The translations under genes and the position numbers were made by a program. Of a DNA stretch of 64,000 bases, positions 44,033 to 56,287 are shown one piece after another. This stretch comes from Acephala macrosclerotiorum (Eukaryota; Ascomycota; Leotiomycetes; Helotiales; Mollisiaceae), in NCBI GenBank assembly GCA_014904845.1, contig MU119245.1, positions 248,001 to 312,000 of the forward strand, given 5' to 3'. The notes under the pieces are model-generated. The model saw only the letters and a list, made by a program, of their open reading frames with translations. It was not told where the DNA came from and did not search any database. The first letter of the stretch is position 1. Each line of letters opens with the position of its first letter.

Positions 44033-47000
44033 TCATCCCGGCGACGTTATTCCCGTCCAACCATCAATATTTTCCCTTCCCCAAAGATGCTGAATGGATT
44101 TCTCCAAATTCCCAACCTTCATCCGACGATTCATCATCTCGTTGAAAATCTCCCATGCTCTTTCGTCTCCGGCGGCAGCACACCGTCTAACCATAGCCGT
44201 CGCGGTACCTTGTCTCATCCACCACCCACCATCTCCTTTAGCATCACCTACCGAGATCATCTCGTGAAGGTACCTGAAAGCATCCTCGTAATCCTTTTCA
44301 GGGAGACAGGCTAAGATGAGACGATCGTAAGTAAGATGGTCAGGTTTGACGTCCAACGCAGCCATCTCGCTAGCGAGGAACATGCAAAGATCTTTTCTGC
44401 CCTTAGCACCCTGGAGCAGCGCATTGAATGTATCGGTGTTTGGACCCGTTTCGATGATTTCATGTAGCTGTTTGTAGAGAGCTACCGCTTCGTCGAATCG
44501 TCCTACTTCGGTGCAAGCTTCGAGAACGACGTTTGCGGCAGCAACGGGAATTTGATGGCCATCAGCTGAAAGGCTCTTTAAGTCCTCCCAAGCTAGTCGT
44601 GGAAGCTCCTCTGATTGCGACAGATGCACGAAAAAGATTCGAGTGTTAGTTGCATCAGGCTCAAGATTCGCTTTCGACATGATTGCTAGAATTCGGAAAG
44701 CGGTCTTGTTGTCGTTGGAGCCAGCGTATGCTGCGATCAGAGCCTCGTAGTGGTGCGTCTGAAGTACCGGGAGTCGGGAGGAAAGAATGCGGACTACGGA
44801 TGTGGCAAGTCCGGGATCCGCTTGTCGTGCGGCAAGATTGAGAGCTGCGGTGCAGATGCCATCCGAAGGGACTATTTGTTGAGTTTGAACCCGCTTTTGC
44901 CAGATATATTTCGTGCCTGCATACTACATCAAGAGAGTCAGTGAAGAACATCATCCAAGTCTAAACGAGGACTTACATGGAATGCGTGTGAGAAAGCATC
45001 AAGGAGGTGGTACCATACACTTGGCTGGATCTCGTGTCTGCTGTGGTTGAACCTGTATTGCAAAAGCTTGAGGACTTCATCCAGCTCTCCCGCGTCGCAT
45101 AGCTGGAACATGAAAATGTCATAGAGCCATGGTTGTACAGCTATTTCGTCTGTATGCATCTGCTCTAACTTATCCATCGCGACTTCATATTGTCGGTCAC
45201 GAATAAGTCCAACAACGTAGTCATGCCATCCTTCTGGAGAGAGCCCAAACCATTTCATCTTCATCTCTTGCATGACCTGGTCTCGGAGGAGATAGTCAGG
45301 ATGGATGGCCAAAACCTTCAAGACGCCATGATACAACCCAGAGTCAGCTCCAATACCCATCTCCTTCATTTCCTTCAAGAGATGCTTCACGACCTCTGCG
45401 CTCCCATAGTCAGCGTCAGCATTTGCCCTTATCATCGCGTCATAGTGTATCACAGCAGGGTTTTGGCCTCTGTTTTGTATCAAATATGGGATCAATTCGG
45501 AGATTTGAAGATAACCGTCCTTCATCATGGTGAGCTTTCGTAATCGATCGTGCAAGTGAATGAGCGGAACACCGTCATAAGTCGGATGAGGACGTGGGGC
45601 ATAGTCGATCGGCTGGTTTGAGACAGAATCTCTAGCTTCTTTAATTTCATTTCGTAGAGGTGTTGAAGCAAGTGGCTCAAATGAGATGGTGGATGAAGCA
45701 TTGTAGAATTTCGTAGGGATTTCCTCGGCGAATGCGCTTGTGCTCGGGACTGAGCTCTGGCGGGCTGGAATGGTTAACCATTCAGGAGATGCTGGCGAAG
45801 GAGTTTGAGGAATCTCATATTCAGATGGGACATCCTCCTTCTCATTGACTGTCGTGACTGGGTTGTAGGAAACTTCTCCCTCCTCTAGAGCACTAGCAAT
45901 ACGAGTATGAGTCTCGCTTGATATGGGAGACGAATTTTGCCGAGTTGGTATGGCACCCCATCTAGAAGGGGCCAGAGAGGGCGGTTGTGGGACTATTTGG
46001 CTTGAGTCTTGCGAAGATACATGTTGTGATACCCTCTCTTCTCTTTCGACGGCTTCGCTCCGCTGGTGATTAGCCGCTTCATCTTCCATCCCATAAGCAG
46101 TGGCCGCAGACTCTGTCTCGTTTGCAGATGTACTCCAATCAAGCCCCGCGGGGAGCGCAGATGGCTCTGAGAGGAGAGTTGGCATTCTACCGTCTTCTGG
46201 CACCGGAGCACTCTCTTCTCCCCCAATCGATGCGCTCGGTCGTTGAGTAGTTCTATCTTCGTGATATCTAACCGCGGCACCAGCTCTGAGATCCTTCCTT
46301 TTTGCCGCAATGTCCGAGCTCTTTCGGGAAGGAACATTTGAGCTATCGGGATCCATCGTAACCTGAGGAAGGCTCTGGGACTTATCGTGGGAGGGTGGCA
46401 CATTCCCCTCCCCAGCAACGAACATACCCATACCGGGACTGTGATCGATTACTTCGCTATTTTTCTGCGAAGCAGGAGTAATGTCTGAAAAGTTTTGTTC
46501 AGGAGGCGTCCTAGATTGCGGTGATTTAGAAGTTCGACTAGCTTTCACCCTACTCGCAAAGGCATCCCAGCCTCTACGAGAAGGTATCGGGGACTTCTCA
46601 GAGAATGTTGACGTCGGTTGAGGTATCCTTGACCTTTGGTAAAGTCTAGTCTTGGCATCCTCTTCATTGCTCTGTGATTTACCATCAAACCCTATCTTCC
46701 TTACAAGCCCATTCCATTCACCTCGTGGAGGTATCGTTGACTTCCCAACGAACGTCTCCGTGGGCTTCAGCCTTCGAGAAGCTCTCTCAACTTCTGCTTC
46801 CTTCTCATAGGAATCCCGACTCCTTCTCTGGGGAATAGCAGATGTCCTAGAGAAAGTTGGTGTAGGTTTTGATATCCTGGAACGCCTCATATCTTGCTCG
46901 TTCTCGGTGATTGGCCTCTGCCCCGCGACGGTCGGCCTATGAGTGGCCAGTTTCTCTTGATTCTCCATGGCTTCATCATATTTGCTCTTTACATTGTCCT

Positions 47001-47403
47001 CCTGGCTGTTGACAGCCTCTTTCTTCTCCGTAGGAACCGGCTCGTTGCTTTTATCAGAACCCGGACTGAACAAGTCGCTGATCCAGCCGAAAAAACCACG
47101 CTCAGGAGTCGTAATCACTGGGTTGGAGCCTGCCGTATGAGGGCCTTTCTCATGATCGTGTATCCGTTTCTCATCCTTAGGAATCTGTGAAGAATTGGCT
47201 CCCTTCTCCTCAGCCTTCTCCGCTTGCGTTTCTAGAAATATACCCCTCGCATGCACCCCAGCCGGTTTGTCGCCATTTCGAATCCGAGGACGCGTTCCGA
47301 ATCTGCGAACAGAGAGAGAGGAAGAAGAGGTTATGAGGTCAATGGAAGGACATAGACAGCGCCATAGTCCGTCAATTGGGATGCGGGTGACGGACATTGA
47401 CAT
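44033..47403 (-). CDS. Large mitochondrial PPR protein
   Basis: Pentatricopeptide-repeat protein, predicted to bind mitochondrial RNA in processing or translation. Exons 47403-44977 and 44923-44033 (intron GTAAGT..TGTAG, 53 nt) give 1105 residues. The N-terminus is Arg/Ser-rich and lacks acidic residues after an early Asp ([14 protein letters not shown]), like a mitochondrial presequence. About 600 residues of low-complexity, Ser/Pro/Glu-rich sequence follow, with a repeated motif of the type PTxTFxxxSxIPxRR ([53 protein letters not shown]). The C-terminal 450 residues are PPR helices, for example [20 protein letters not shown] and [22 protein letters not shown] cannot name the orthologue. 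Confidence 0.85.
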
Positions 47404-47882
47404 GTGGGTTGAGGCTTGGGGGCAGGTTGTGCTTTCACATTGATGAAGCTTTGAAGCTCGGAATTTTTAAGTGGAGCCCCGGATGTTCAGCCTTGCGGGT
47501 CACGTGTGGTATTTTTGGTTTGGGTTGCAGCCTTGCTAGCCTGGAGTGGATGAACAATGGGACGAGAGATCGAGGCATGAAAATCAGTTGGTCGATTTTG
47601 CTCTTTTTATTTCGTGTCTGATCTCAGAAAGACATAGTGTCTGTCGAGCCGTAGGTGCTTCTCCGATCAAGGCTAGTCTTCAGTCTTCAGTCTCACCACC
47701 AATACCTATCCTCAGCATGTTTGCAGTATTGCCTGGGAACCTTCTGCCCCTCAAAATGACTAATTGCATGTCCCCTGAAATGCCTTGCTTTTGGTAGAAT
47801 CCCCACCCAACGCCAGGGTATCTCGATTCCAAACATAATGCCATCAATATCCCAGTGCTTGTCTCGCTTCTCAGCAGCAGCC
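47404..47882. other. Intergenic
   Basis: About 480 nt between the PPR gene and LSM4, both on the minus strand. It is the probable promoter of the PPR gene and the 3' flank of LSM4. No other feature. Confidence 0.55.
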
Positions 47883-48618
47883 TCAGTTCCCCCGTCCCCT
47901 CCCTCTTCCCCTTCCACCACCTCGTCCCCCTCGTCCTCCTCTATCACCACCCCTATGATCACCCCTTGCACCACCTCTTCCACCCCTATAGCCACCACCT
48001 GAGCCTTGCTCCCGCGATTGGTTGTCTTTTACTAGGTCGATGATCTCGTCGGGGACCCGCAGGTATTTGATGTTGTTGCCTTTGACGTAGACTTCGGGGA
48101 GTCTGAAGAATTTATCTCCGTCCTGTATGCTTTCTGTGAGCCGTTGTTCCACTAAAACCCCTCATCTTGTTCTCATCTGCCTCCCCCGTTCCCAACTTGC
48201 TTCCCCTCATGCTCTTCACTGTGTATCGGTCGCACATCTAGCCAGCTGCAGCCCAGGATTTGCACAGATGCTATAGAAGGTATAGAAAATAAGGGAGACA
48301 CACAGGACTAGTCTGCACAACCTCCTTCAACGTCAAATTCATCCACGTATCGCACGTAACCAGATGTCCATTGAGTGTCTCTCCGTTCTTGAGCTCGACT
48401 AGCATTGGGTGCCCTTGCGCGGCGGTGAGGAGGCCGAGTGGCAACTATTGGAACGATAGCATTAGCATATGCTCTCGTTCTTTCTTGGCTTGCGCAAAAA
48501 TGTTTGCGCCTTGAGCTTCAGTCAAGCTGTTTTGGCTACTAGAGAGTTTTGCATCCACAGTGATTTGGAGAAGTTGGGAAATTGGGTGGAGGGAGCGGGA
48601 AGGGTGAGAGCTTACCAT
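47883..48618 (-). CDS. LSM4: U6 snRNA-associated Sm-like protein Lsm4
   Basis: Component of the Lsm1-7 (mRNA decay) and Lsm2-8 (U6 snRNP) rings, 127 residues. The start codon alone forms the coding part of exon 1 (48618-48616, followed directly by GTAAGC). Exon 2 is 48444-48304 and exon 3 is 48122-47883; introns are 171 and 181 nt, long for this window. Splicing gives [20 protein letters not shown], then Sm1 ([20 protein letters not shown]) and Sm2 ([18 protein letters not shown]), matching Lsm4 closely. The tail is Gly/Arg-rich with many RGG units, as in fungal and animal Lsm4; it may be methylated and promote P-body assembly. The second donor GTGTGT is non-standard but the phase is right. 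Confidence 0.93.
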
Positions 48619-49057
48619 CTTGAATGCGTGGAGAAAAGAGCGTCGTGGTGTGATGTATAAAGAGAGCGTGGAGGGGTTGCGGGATGTTTTGTTTGAGGGT
48701 GATGCGTTTGACATTGCGGTTTTGGTGTTAACCGGTACGCCATATGAGCTCCAGAGTAGCACGTGATATACGTCAAAAGTTGGGGCGAAAGTGTTTTGAA
48801 GGAGTGTGCAAGTTGATCTATTCATTTAGGTTGCCATTATATTGAAAGTGAGATACGTAGTTTGGTAATTATGTCGAGAAATATGGTGTACGCTGCCTGA
48901 GAATGTAGCAAGACTCAATGCAAAAATCAACAATGTGAATTCAAAACACTTTTCTACCTCTATTGATAATAATACATCTCTAGAAAGAAACCGCTTACCC
49001 TCCTACTTGTTCCTCTGAAAACAAGAAGACCACGCTGAGCAACTCGCCAACATAGTC
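48619..49057. other. Intergenic
   Basis: About 440 nt: the LSM4 leader and promoter side, and the 3' flank of PAL. No coding frame. Confidence 0.55.
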
Positions 49058-51345
49058 TTACAACTTCGCACTCACCATCTCACCCTCAAACCCAACGCCC
49101 GTATCAACAACCTTCTCACCACTCTCTTCCAAACACCTCATGATCGCCTTCACCATCCCATCCCCGTCCCTCAACGCCTGATAAATCCTACTGATCTGTG
49201 TCCCCGTAGTAACCTTCTCCCTGTCCTCCATCATCCCACCCTCGGCCTTGTAGGTCGGATGATCAACCAGTCCCCTATGCATTGGAATCTCCATTTCGAT
49301 CCTCACATATTGATACATAATCTTCGCCGCTTTCCCCAAATGCTTACTCGCGTCAGGATTCGCCAGATACTGCTCTCGGTTAGCACAAAAGATAGTCTTG
49401 GTTGTCAATGCAACGGCGGAAGTCCATTCTGATACGAGTGACAAGGAGGAGATGTGGTTCGGGTCGGGGGCGTGTTCGTGGTTCGCTGCTTCAAGAGCAT
49501 CGACGATGAGAGGTTGAATTGCTCGAGCGACGGCAACAAACCGGTCGTGAGAATCCATGGTTGTAGTTTTCGCGAGCTCAGAATTCATAGCTCCCCAGAT
49601 GTGATGATCTAATCTTCTCAAGGTATCATGACCCAGTTGGGTTCCGAGGAGTCCTGTTGTGACTTTGGTGATCTCGGGCTTGAGCTTGTCCATGAATGCT
49701 GCGTTCATGGCGCGGAGATCAAGTGCTTGACAGAGGGAATAGAGGTAAGCGGATGACATTAGGGAGACGATGTCGATTGCTGAGTGCGTGTATCGGGCAG
49801 AGATGAGAGCGAGACTGTTGAGTGCTTGGTTGGACATCTCTGCGCTTTGAACGTGGTTGCTGACAGGGTTTGCCAGGAATGCGAGCTCGGAGTAGTAAGC
49901 TGCCATGTTAATATCAACCCCCTTCAACGTGTATGACAGACTTGGCTCATCTGCGGCGAGATTGGGTGGGAGGTTGTATGCAAGACGATTGTCGAGTAGC
50001 TCTGCGGACTGGGCGAAGAGCATCTTCCCGATCTTCTCGAGGCCCATACGTGTCTTCTCTGTGGACGATGCGACCGAAGACGCTTGGAAGTTGCCACCGT
50101 GATGGCAGTGTTTCTCCGCGACGTTGATGAGAGGGTTGTCGGTGGTCGAGTTCAGTTCAACCTCAATTTGCTCACGCGCAAGGCACATATCTTCTAGCAC
50201 GGGTCCGAGCCATTGGCTACTTGTTCTCAGAGCATACCTGTCTTGTCTTAGACCATCGCCACAACCGTGATGTTTGCTTGTTCGGACGAAATCTGACCCT
50301 TCCAAGAAGGAGTGGATGTTCCTTGCTGCTTCTATTTGACCTCTGTGTGGTCGAATGGCAGCGATGAAAGGGTCAAAGCTATCGAGCGCTCCCAGCATAG
50401 CTTCAACTCCCATTGCTGTGAGGATCTGGGCCAAAATCGCGAGAATGTCTGCTTGATGTTGAGCTATGGTTGCAACTCCGGCGGAGAAAGCAGTTCCATT
50501 AATCAGACCCAAGATCTCCTTGGGACCGAACTGAACAGAACTCATTCCCGCTTGCCTCATGGCCTCATTGGCAGGAATCAGCGTCCTTGCATTTTTCGGA
50601 CCTGACCAAACTTTGACATCTGGGTTTCCTTCAAGCGCACCTGCAATGTACGACAAGGGGCATAGATCTCCAGATGCAGAAATGCTTCCTCGAAGTGGAA
50701 CCAACGGAACAAGGTTGTGGTCGAGAAGATTGACAATCGCCTGGATGACTTCCAAACGAACAGCAGAATGACCTCGAAGAACAGAATTACAACGAACAAC
50801 CATAGCAGCTCTAACCCATTCTTCGGGCATAGAAAGTTTCGCAAGGGCGGCCGAATCGGATGTGGTACCTTGGTAGGACGAAGAGATACTGCCATCTGAA
50901 ACGGGTAACACGGCGCATAATTGCATCTGAAGTAGTGCAACTTGCAACGCATTCGTTGAGGATGTATTTGTATTCGCACTTCCGCCAAATCCAGTTGTTA
51001 CTCCTGCCATATGTTAACGATTATTGTCTGAGTCATGACGCAGGTAGGAGTACCGTATACGGAATGGCCATTGGCTAGGGAGTCCATAAGAAATTTGACG
51101 CTGTCATCGATTTGGGTCCGTACGTGACGAGGAAGATTGTCGAGGCTTGCAATCGCATCGCACCTAAGAGATTGTATTAGAATGGCTGGAAACACGCTCG
51201 TGAAGTTGATTTACCTTGAAATAGCGACTAGAGCTGAAATCGTAAGCGAATCTCCTCGAAGCTCGACTCTGTTTCTCCTCTGACTGAATGACTGCAAATT
51301 TGAGTATTGTCGAAGACTCGGACTTTCCGTTTGAGACTGAGTCAT
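49058..51345 (-). CDS. Phenylalanine ammonia-lyase family enzyme
   Basis: MIO-dependent lyase that deaminates L-Phe (and possibly Tyr) to cinnamate-type acids. Exons 51345-51215, 51163-51054 and 51003-49058 (introns 51 and 50 nt) give 728 residues, the usual fungal PAL length. Ala190-Ser191-Gly192 in GSISASGDLCPLSY forms the MIO cofactor. Tyr80-Gly81 followed by VTTGFGG carries the catalytic Tyr, and NSTTDNPLI, QDRYALRTSSQW and QSAEMSNQALNS are the other active-site segments. The extended C-terminal domain (VTTGTQISRIYQAL) is typical of PAL, not of bacterial HAL. The substrate-recognition pair reads Met107-Gln108, where well-studied fungal PALs have His-Gln, so specificity may differ. The family call is firm; the exact substrate is open. 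Confidence 0.92.
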
Positions 51346-54003
51346 TTTAAAGATACTTTTGGAAAAAAATTTGCGGGGAATTTGGGAACGAGATGAGGAC
51401 CAAGAAAGACTTTCTCCTGTATGCAGTTTGCTGTAAGGAAGGAGACAAACTGCAGGCGACACGGGTCGTTATTATATATGCAACCCATTCTGCACTTCTG
51501 CATGTCTCAGTAGTACCTCACCGCCAATTAGGAAAAAGCTCCCTTAGGCTCGAGAGGTACATGTGCGATGAAAGATAGCGGCAGCCTTCCCCGTGTTTCC
51601 AGTACGCCTTCGTAGTCTCGAGAGAAGGTGTACTGAATTAGCACTACTAACGATCCTAGGATTATAAGTTTGTGTTTTACGGGGCTCTTCGGGCCTTCTC
51701 GCTAATAAATGAACGCTGAAACCAAATTTCAATTTTTAACCACGAAACAGAATTAATTTAAATTTGCTTTATAAACTTATTATAGCTTTTTATAAACATC
51801 GTAATATAAGTTCAAATAATTTTAATATGTGCGTATTTTATATTTTTAAAGTAAAGTCGTCGAGTTTAGTTTTCGTCGCTTAAAAATGCCCGCCTGGGAA
51901 ACACAGACTTATGATCCCAGGCTCGTAAGCTAAACAAACAACTCGTTCCTCTCAGGGTATTGACTTGAGCTATGTATGCCTCGTTCCTGCAGTATCGGTG
52001 TTCGAGGGATGACAAGCTCCACTTGGAGGTCAATCCAAAATTGCACGACTGCATCCAAGGTATGATCTTATCTTTAAAAGTCGCAATGGTGTAATGTGTG
52101 GTGCGTGAAGTCGCGATATGCCGTGACACTAATGTTCTGTTGGGAATGAATTGAGTGACTTGATTGGTTCATTGATTTCAAAGAATCAATGCACCGAAAA
52201 TCGTGAATGGAGAGATGAGGAAGTGATCTCTGAAGGAAGCTGAAAAGGTGGTCTAAGGCTAGAAAGGCTCGATGTCTCGGTGTTAGATCTTTACGTCGTG
52301 AGCGGCCGCACAGGCGGAACGCCAAGCGGGAGTTTATTGAGATCTGGAAAAGTTACGAACTGCCGTGGGACAAGAACTTTAATAAGAGTCGCGGCTATTA
52401 CTCCGGCCACTTTTCGCGAAACACACACTAAAAACCACGCTTTTTACACTTTTTTTTTAAACTTATAAAAATTTCGTCGGGGAAGCTTGATAAGGTTGGT
52501 GGCACACGAGGGACACGGGACACGTGGCGCCAAATCGCTTTGCGATAATGTCAATTGTGTCTATTTATGCTTATATTTGTATATATACGTAGAAAGGAGA
52601 GCTCATGAGAGGAGCTCCCTTTATATACTAGCCAAAGTCACGTGCATTCACGTGACTTGGCACGTGACTTGGCATCTAGCTTGATTTATATTCCGACAAT
52701 TTAATACTTTATTATTTTTTAGTATATATTAAAATAAAATAAATAATTTTATGTGATGTGTGTAAAAAAATAAAAATCGCACTAGTTAGCTAAGCTATAA
52801 AACTTCAATGTTCGAAATTAGTCGAACATTGCTTATTCAACCTTATGCACATTATAAGAGCCGCATCACGTGCTTCGCACGTGTGCACCCCTTACATTTT
52901 ATATAAAAATATTAAAAACTGAATATTTTTTTATTTTAAACGTATATCGTTTTTATAAAAATTAAATCCAAATTTTGAATTTAAAAAAGTTTGAATTTAT
53001 AATTCAAATATTATAAATTTTTGAAAAAGGTATAAAAATCGGAGGTTTTAATATATTTTACTAAAAGTGGCCGAGGGCAATGCCCGCAACTCTTGCATGC
53101 AAATACGCGATTCTCAGCTTTAGCGATGAGATTGGGTACCTTGTAACAACGATGCTTTTGACGAAGCCATGGAAGCAGGCATTCTCCAGTTCAGCAAGGT
53201 CTGCGATTGCATTATCGTTCGATGTCTCGAACTCTGAATCTTCAGAAAGCTGGGCAGCCTCACCGTCCAGTGTCTTTGAGTTTGTATCTTCAGCGAACTA
53301 GGTACTGCCGCATCCGCAAGCGCTTCGGGCTTCCCCAGCTGGCACAAACACGCTGTCGTGGGTTGATGAGAAAGATTGATGGTTGCAGCAGATCTGTCTC
53401 ACGTGGGACATTATTGGAATGTACATAAGAGGCCATAATGCAATAATGGCAATGCCGCGATGCTCGAGTTCGGGGTTTCGATGGCAAACGTCTTTGGTGC
53501 TTTGTGAACGTGAACGTTGTTGGTGCTGGAAATAAGGAGATAGCGCGGAAATATTGTAGAAACGGTCACAGCCTTTGCGCTAATCCATTTTTGGCAAGGT
53601 ATGTATGATGTGACCCAAAGAGGTAAGCCGCTCGGTGAGTCGTGAGGGGACTCGGCCGAGAACTAAGGTCAATGTGGTCATTCTGTGGGGGATCAATCGG
53701 GGACCGAAGATTCGGTCCTAAAAGCCTCCGCTGTACATGGTTGTGCAGCCGGAACCTTTGGCAGGCTTGTGAGCTCTATCACACAAGTATCTCCAGTCAA
53801 GACAAGCAAAATAGTCTCAAATCATTCACACTCATGACCTCCTAGAAACTATATAACGAAAGATTCCGCTTTAACAATGCACATCTTTCAGAATAAGGAA
53901 ATGTCCGCAGCAAGGTATAGTTGAACACAATTAGGCCTCCTGTCATCGGCCAAATCAAATCGGCCCCCTTTCTCCCAAACAAAAGAAAATCCTCTCCACA
54001 TTC
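51346..54003. other. Gene-poor, AT-rich, hairpin-rich stretch of 2.7 kb
   Basis: Upstream of PAL, composition falls to strongly AT-rich around 51735-51860 and 52680-53065, with a cluster of perfect hairpins at 52635-52883 annotated separately. Around 53080-53880 composition is normal again but I see no supported frame. This looks like a decayed repeat region. Confidence 0.5.
52635..52883. repeat. Cluster of perfect hairpins and CACGTG repeats
   Basis: AAGTCACGTG / CACGTGACTT arms with a 4-nt loop (52635-52658). CACGTGACTTGG is directly repeated (52649-52660 and 52661-52672). AATGTTCGA / TCGAACATT arms have a 6-nt loop (52807-52830), and CACGTGC / GCACGTG arms a 3-nt loop (52867-52883). All arms are perfect, in otherwise AT-rich DNA. 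A MITE-like element is possible, not shown. Confidence 0.6.
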
Positions 54004-56287
54004 TCAATTCTTTGTATCCAGTCCAAGGATATCACTCACACTCCCAGCCGGACTATGACCAGGCGTATAATTGCTCGATCCTGGCGTATACCTAAACCCA
54101 TCCGCAATCACCGAGCTCTCCTCACTCCCATCATGATCCTCATACGCAGGTAACTCCTCCCCGTACACATGATCATCCCCCACCTGACTCCCTATCTCGA
54201 AATCCTGCATCAAGGGCCTCGTCTCAGACACCGGAATCGTCTCAACGCTTGGAATTGGAGATGGTGATTGTGCATGTAAGTTGGCGTGCGAATCAGCGAT
54301 GACCATTTCATCGACCACGTCGGCCGTGGTGCGCATTTCTTGGATGTCTTCGGACATGGTCGTTGACATCCCATCTTCAGCATCAGACAACAATCTCTCT
54401 CTTTTCTCTTCGTAATCCTCATCCCCACTCTCCTCATCACCTCTCATCCTAGCCAAAAGTCTAGTAATCATATGCTTATGAGCCGCACGTCTATAAGCCC
54501 TTCTCCTCGCCCGTTCTTCTTTCCATGCTTGGCGATCAGCTCGTCGTTTAGGAGTGCAGTTTCGGCGGTGGAGAGCGAGGAGCAGGAAGGCACAGAGGAA
54601 TCCGATGGCAGTAAACTTTACGATTTGTAGAGCCTTGCCAAGTCCGTTGCGAGGAGGACCATGGGGACCGTCGAATGGAGGAGGTCCTGGTGGGCCGTCG
54701 CGGCCATGTCCATTGTGGTGTGGTCCTGGGCCGTCGTGCGGTCTAAATTCATCGTCCGGGCCTCCCATCTGTCCTTGCTCGTGTTGAAATTCTGGAGGAG
54801 GTGGAGGCGGATGTTCGCCGTGGGGAGGAGGTGGATGTTCGTCGTGGTGAGGTGGGCCACCGAAGTTGGGGTGTCCTTCGGGACGATGATGTGGCGGTAG
54901 GCCTTCGAAGTCTGGGTGTTCTTCCTGGTGGTGAGGTCCTTCGTGGTCTGGACCTTCGTGACGGTGGGGATGATCAAATTCTGTTTCTTCGCGGTCTGGC
55001 CCACCAAAGTCAGGTCTATCGAACTCCGGCGTGTCCTCCGCTGGTGGAGGGGGTTGCTTCCAGTGGTTTCTTGGCGGAGATGCATCGAAGTCGGGCGGTG
55101 GTGGCATACTATGGTGAGGAACTCGGTGAGGCCTATCTTCGGGACCATTTCCATGACGGAACTCCTCACCTGGCCCCCCTGGCGGCTTGCCGTGAGGGTA
55201 ACCGTGATGGAATGGTGGAGGTGGTCCAGGGTGATGAAAGGATGGCGGTGGAGGGTATCTGCAGATTGGCAAAGGAAGCTTGTGGTGAGGCTTCTTCCAT
55301 GGAGGAGGTGGTAGGGTATGATTTCCCTTTCCATGCTTTGGTGGACCACAAGTATGGTTCTTGCCTCCCTTGGGGTGCTTGAAGTGAGGGAACTTGGGAT
55401 GCTTGAAGTGTGGCTTTCCAAACTCGTCGAATTCCTCGTTGTCGAACTCGCCTCGTACCTTTCCGTACAACTTGTGAGCTGCGTGTCGTGCATGGTCGGC
55501 AACATTCTTGACGACACACTTCAAGCTATCGCAGTCTTTGAGGCTGACAGCTTGTTGATGGCGGCTGTGATGAGCAATAGACCTCTCCTTCTCGTGGATA
55601 AGATACTTGATCTCCCTGAGCTGACTCCAGAGGTAGTCCAACTCATCAAGTTCTTGCTCGATGCTCGGATGTGGCTCCATACCGTGGGCAGGTTGAAGAG
55701 CTTCCGGATCAGGATTGCCGACGACCTGATCTGGAATGGAAAGATCCGTCTCGATGTTCATGATCTCGGTGACGCCGGATTGTCTGAAGAGGACAGAGAA
55801 ACCGACATCTTGCACGGCCTTTCCATCGACGGCATCGGCAGCAAACTTCATCAATTGAGAATCCGGCACACCGTTGACCTTGATGCAGTAGAATGACCAT
55901 GATCCGACGACGATGCTCTTCCTGGTGGTGGTGATTGAGCCCTTGCCCGATGCAATATCGCCTTCCAGTGTCTGAGGCAGAACCTGCCCATCGAGAGTAA
56001 CATTTCCAAACCCGCAAGCCTTCTCTGAATTAAGAACCTCCAATTTAAAACCAAGTATGCGCTCCTCGTCAGGTGATTGTGAGTCGCTTGGGACTGGAAC
56101 GCCGATATGAGCGAAGACCCGGTCTTGATCATCATGATTAGCCTCGAACCAGTTGTCGGAAAGACAAGTAAATACCAATAGACGGCCTTGCGACTTCTCC
56201 CTTCCATTCTTCAACCTCTATCTCAGGCGCGACGAGCGCAGTTGCGAGCGCCGGCGCCAGCAAGAACGCGCCCAGGAGGCCGCGCAT
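54004..56287 (-). CDS. Single-pass membrane protein with His/Pro-rich ectodomain (frameshift near the N-terminus)
   Basis: ATG 56287 begins a clean signal peptide (MRGLLGAFLLAPALATALVA) followed by PEIEVEEW. The body, about 735 residues in another frame, starts near 56210: GRLLVFTCLSDNWFEANHDD, a fairly conserved ectodomain, then a coiled-coil stretch (SQLREIKYLIHEKERSIAHH). About 250 residues follow almost wholly made of Pro, His, Gly, Asp and Glu. A membrane helix (IVKFTAIGFLCAFLLLAL) is followed by an Arg-rich cytosolic stop-transfer (HRRNCTPKRRADRQ) and an acidic cytosolic tail of about 170 residues. A TAG lies two codons upstream of the body frame and no intron fits, so the junction near 56190-56225 is a real frameshift or a sequence error. 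One explanation is a lost copy of the short repeat GAAGAATGGA. Possible metal-binding or wall-facing sensor; unproven. Confidence 0.7.

Noticed and set aside
54618..55517. A 299-codon minus-strand frame and long plus-strand frames
   Set aside because: They are shifted or antisense readings of the His/Pro-rich repeat region; composition is explained by that gene.
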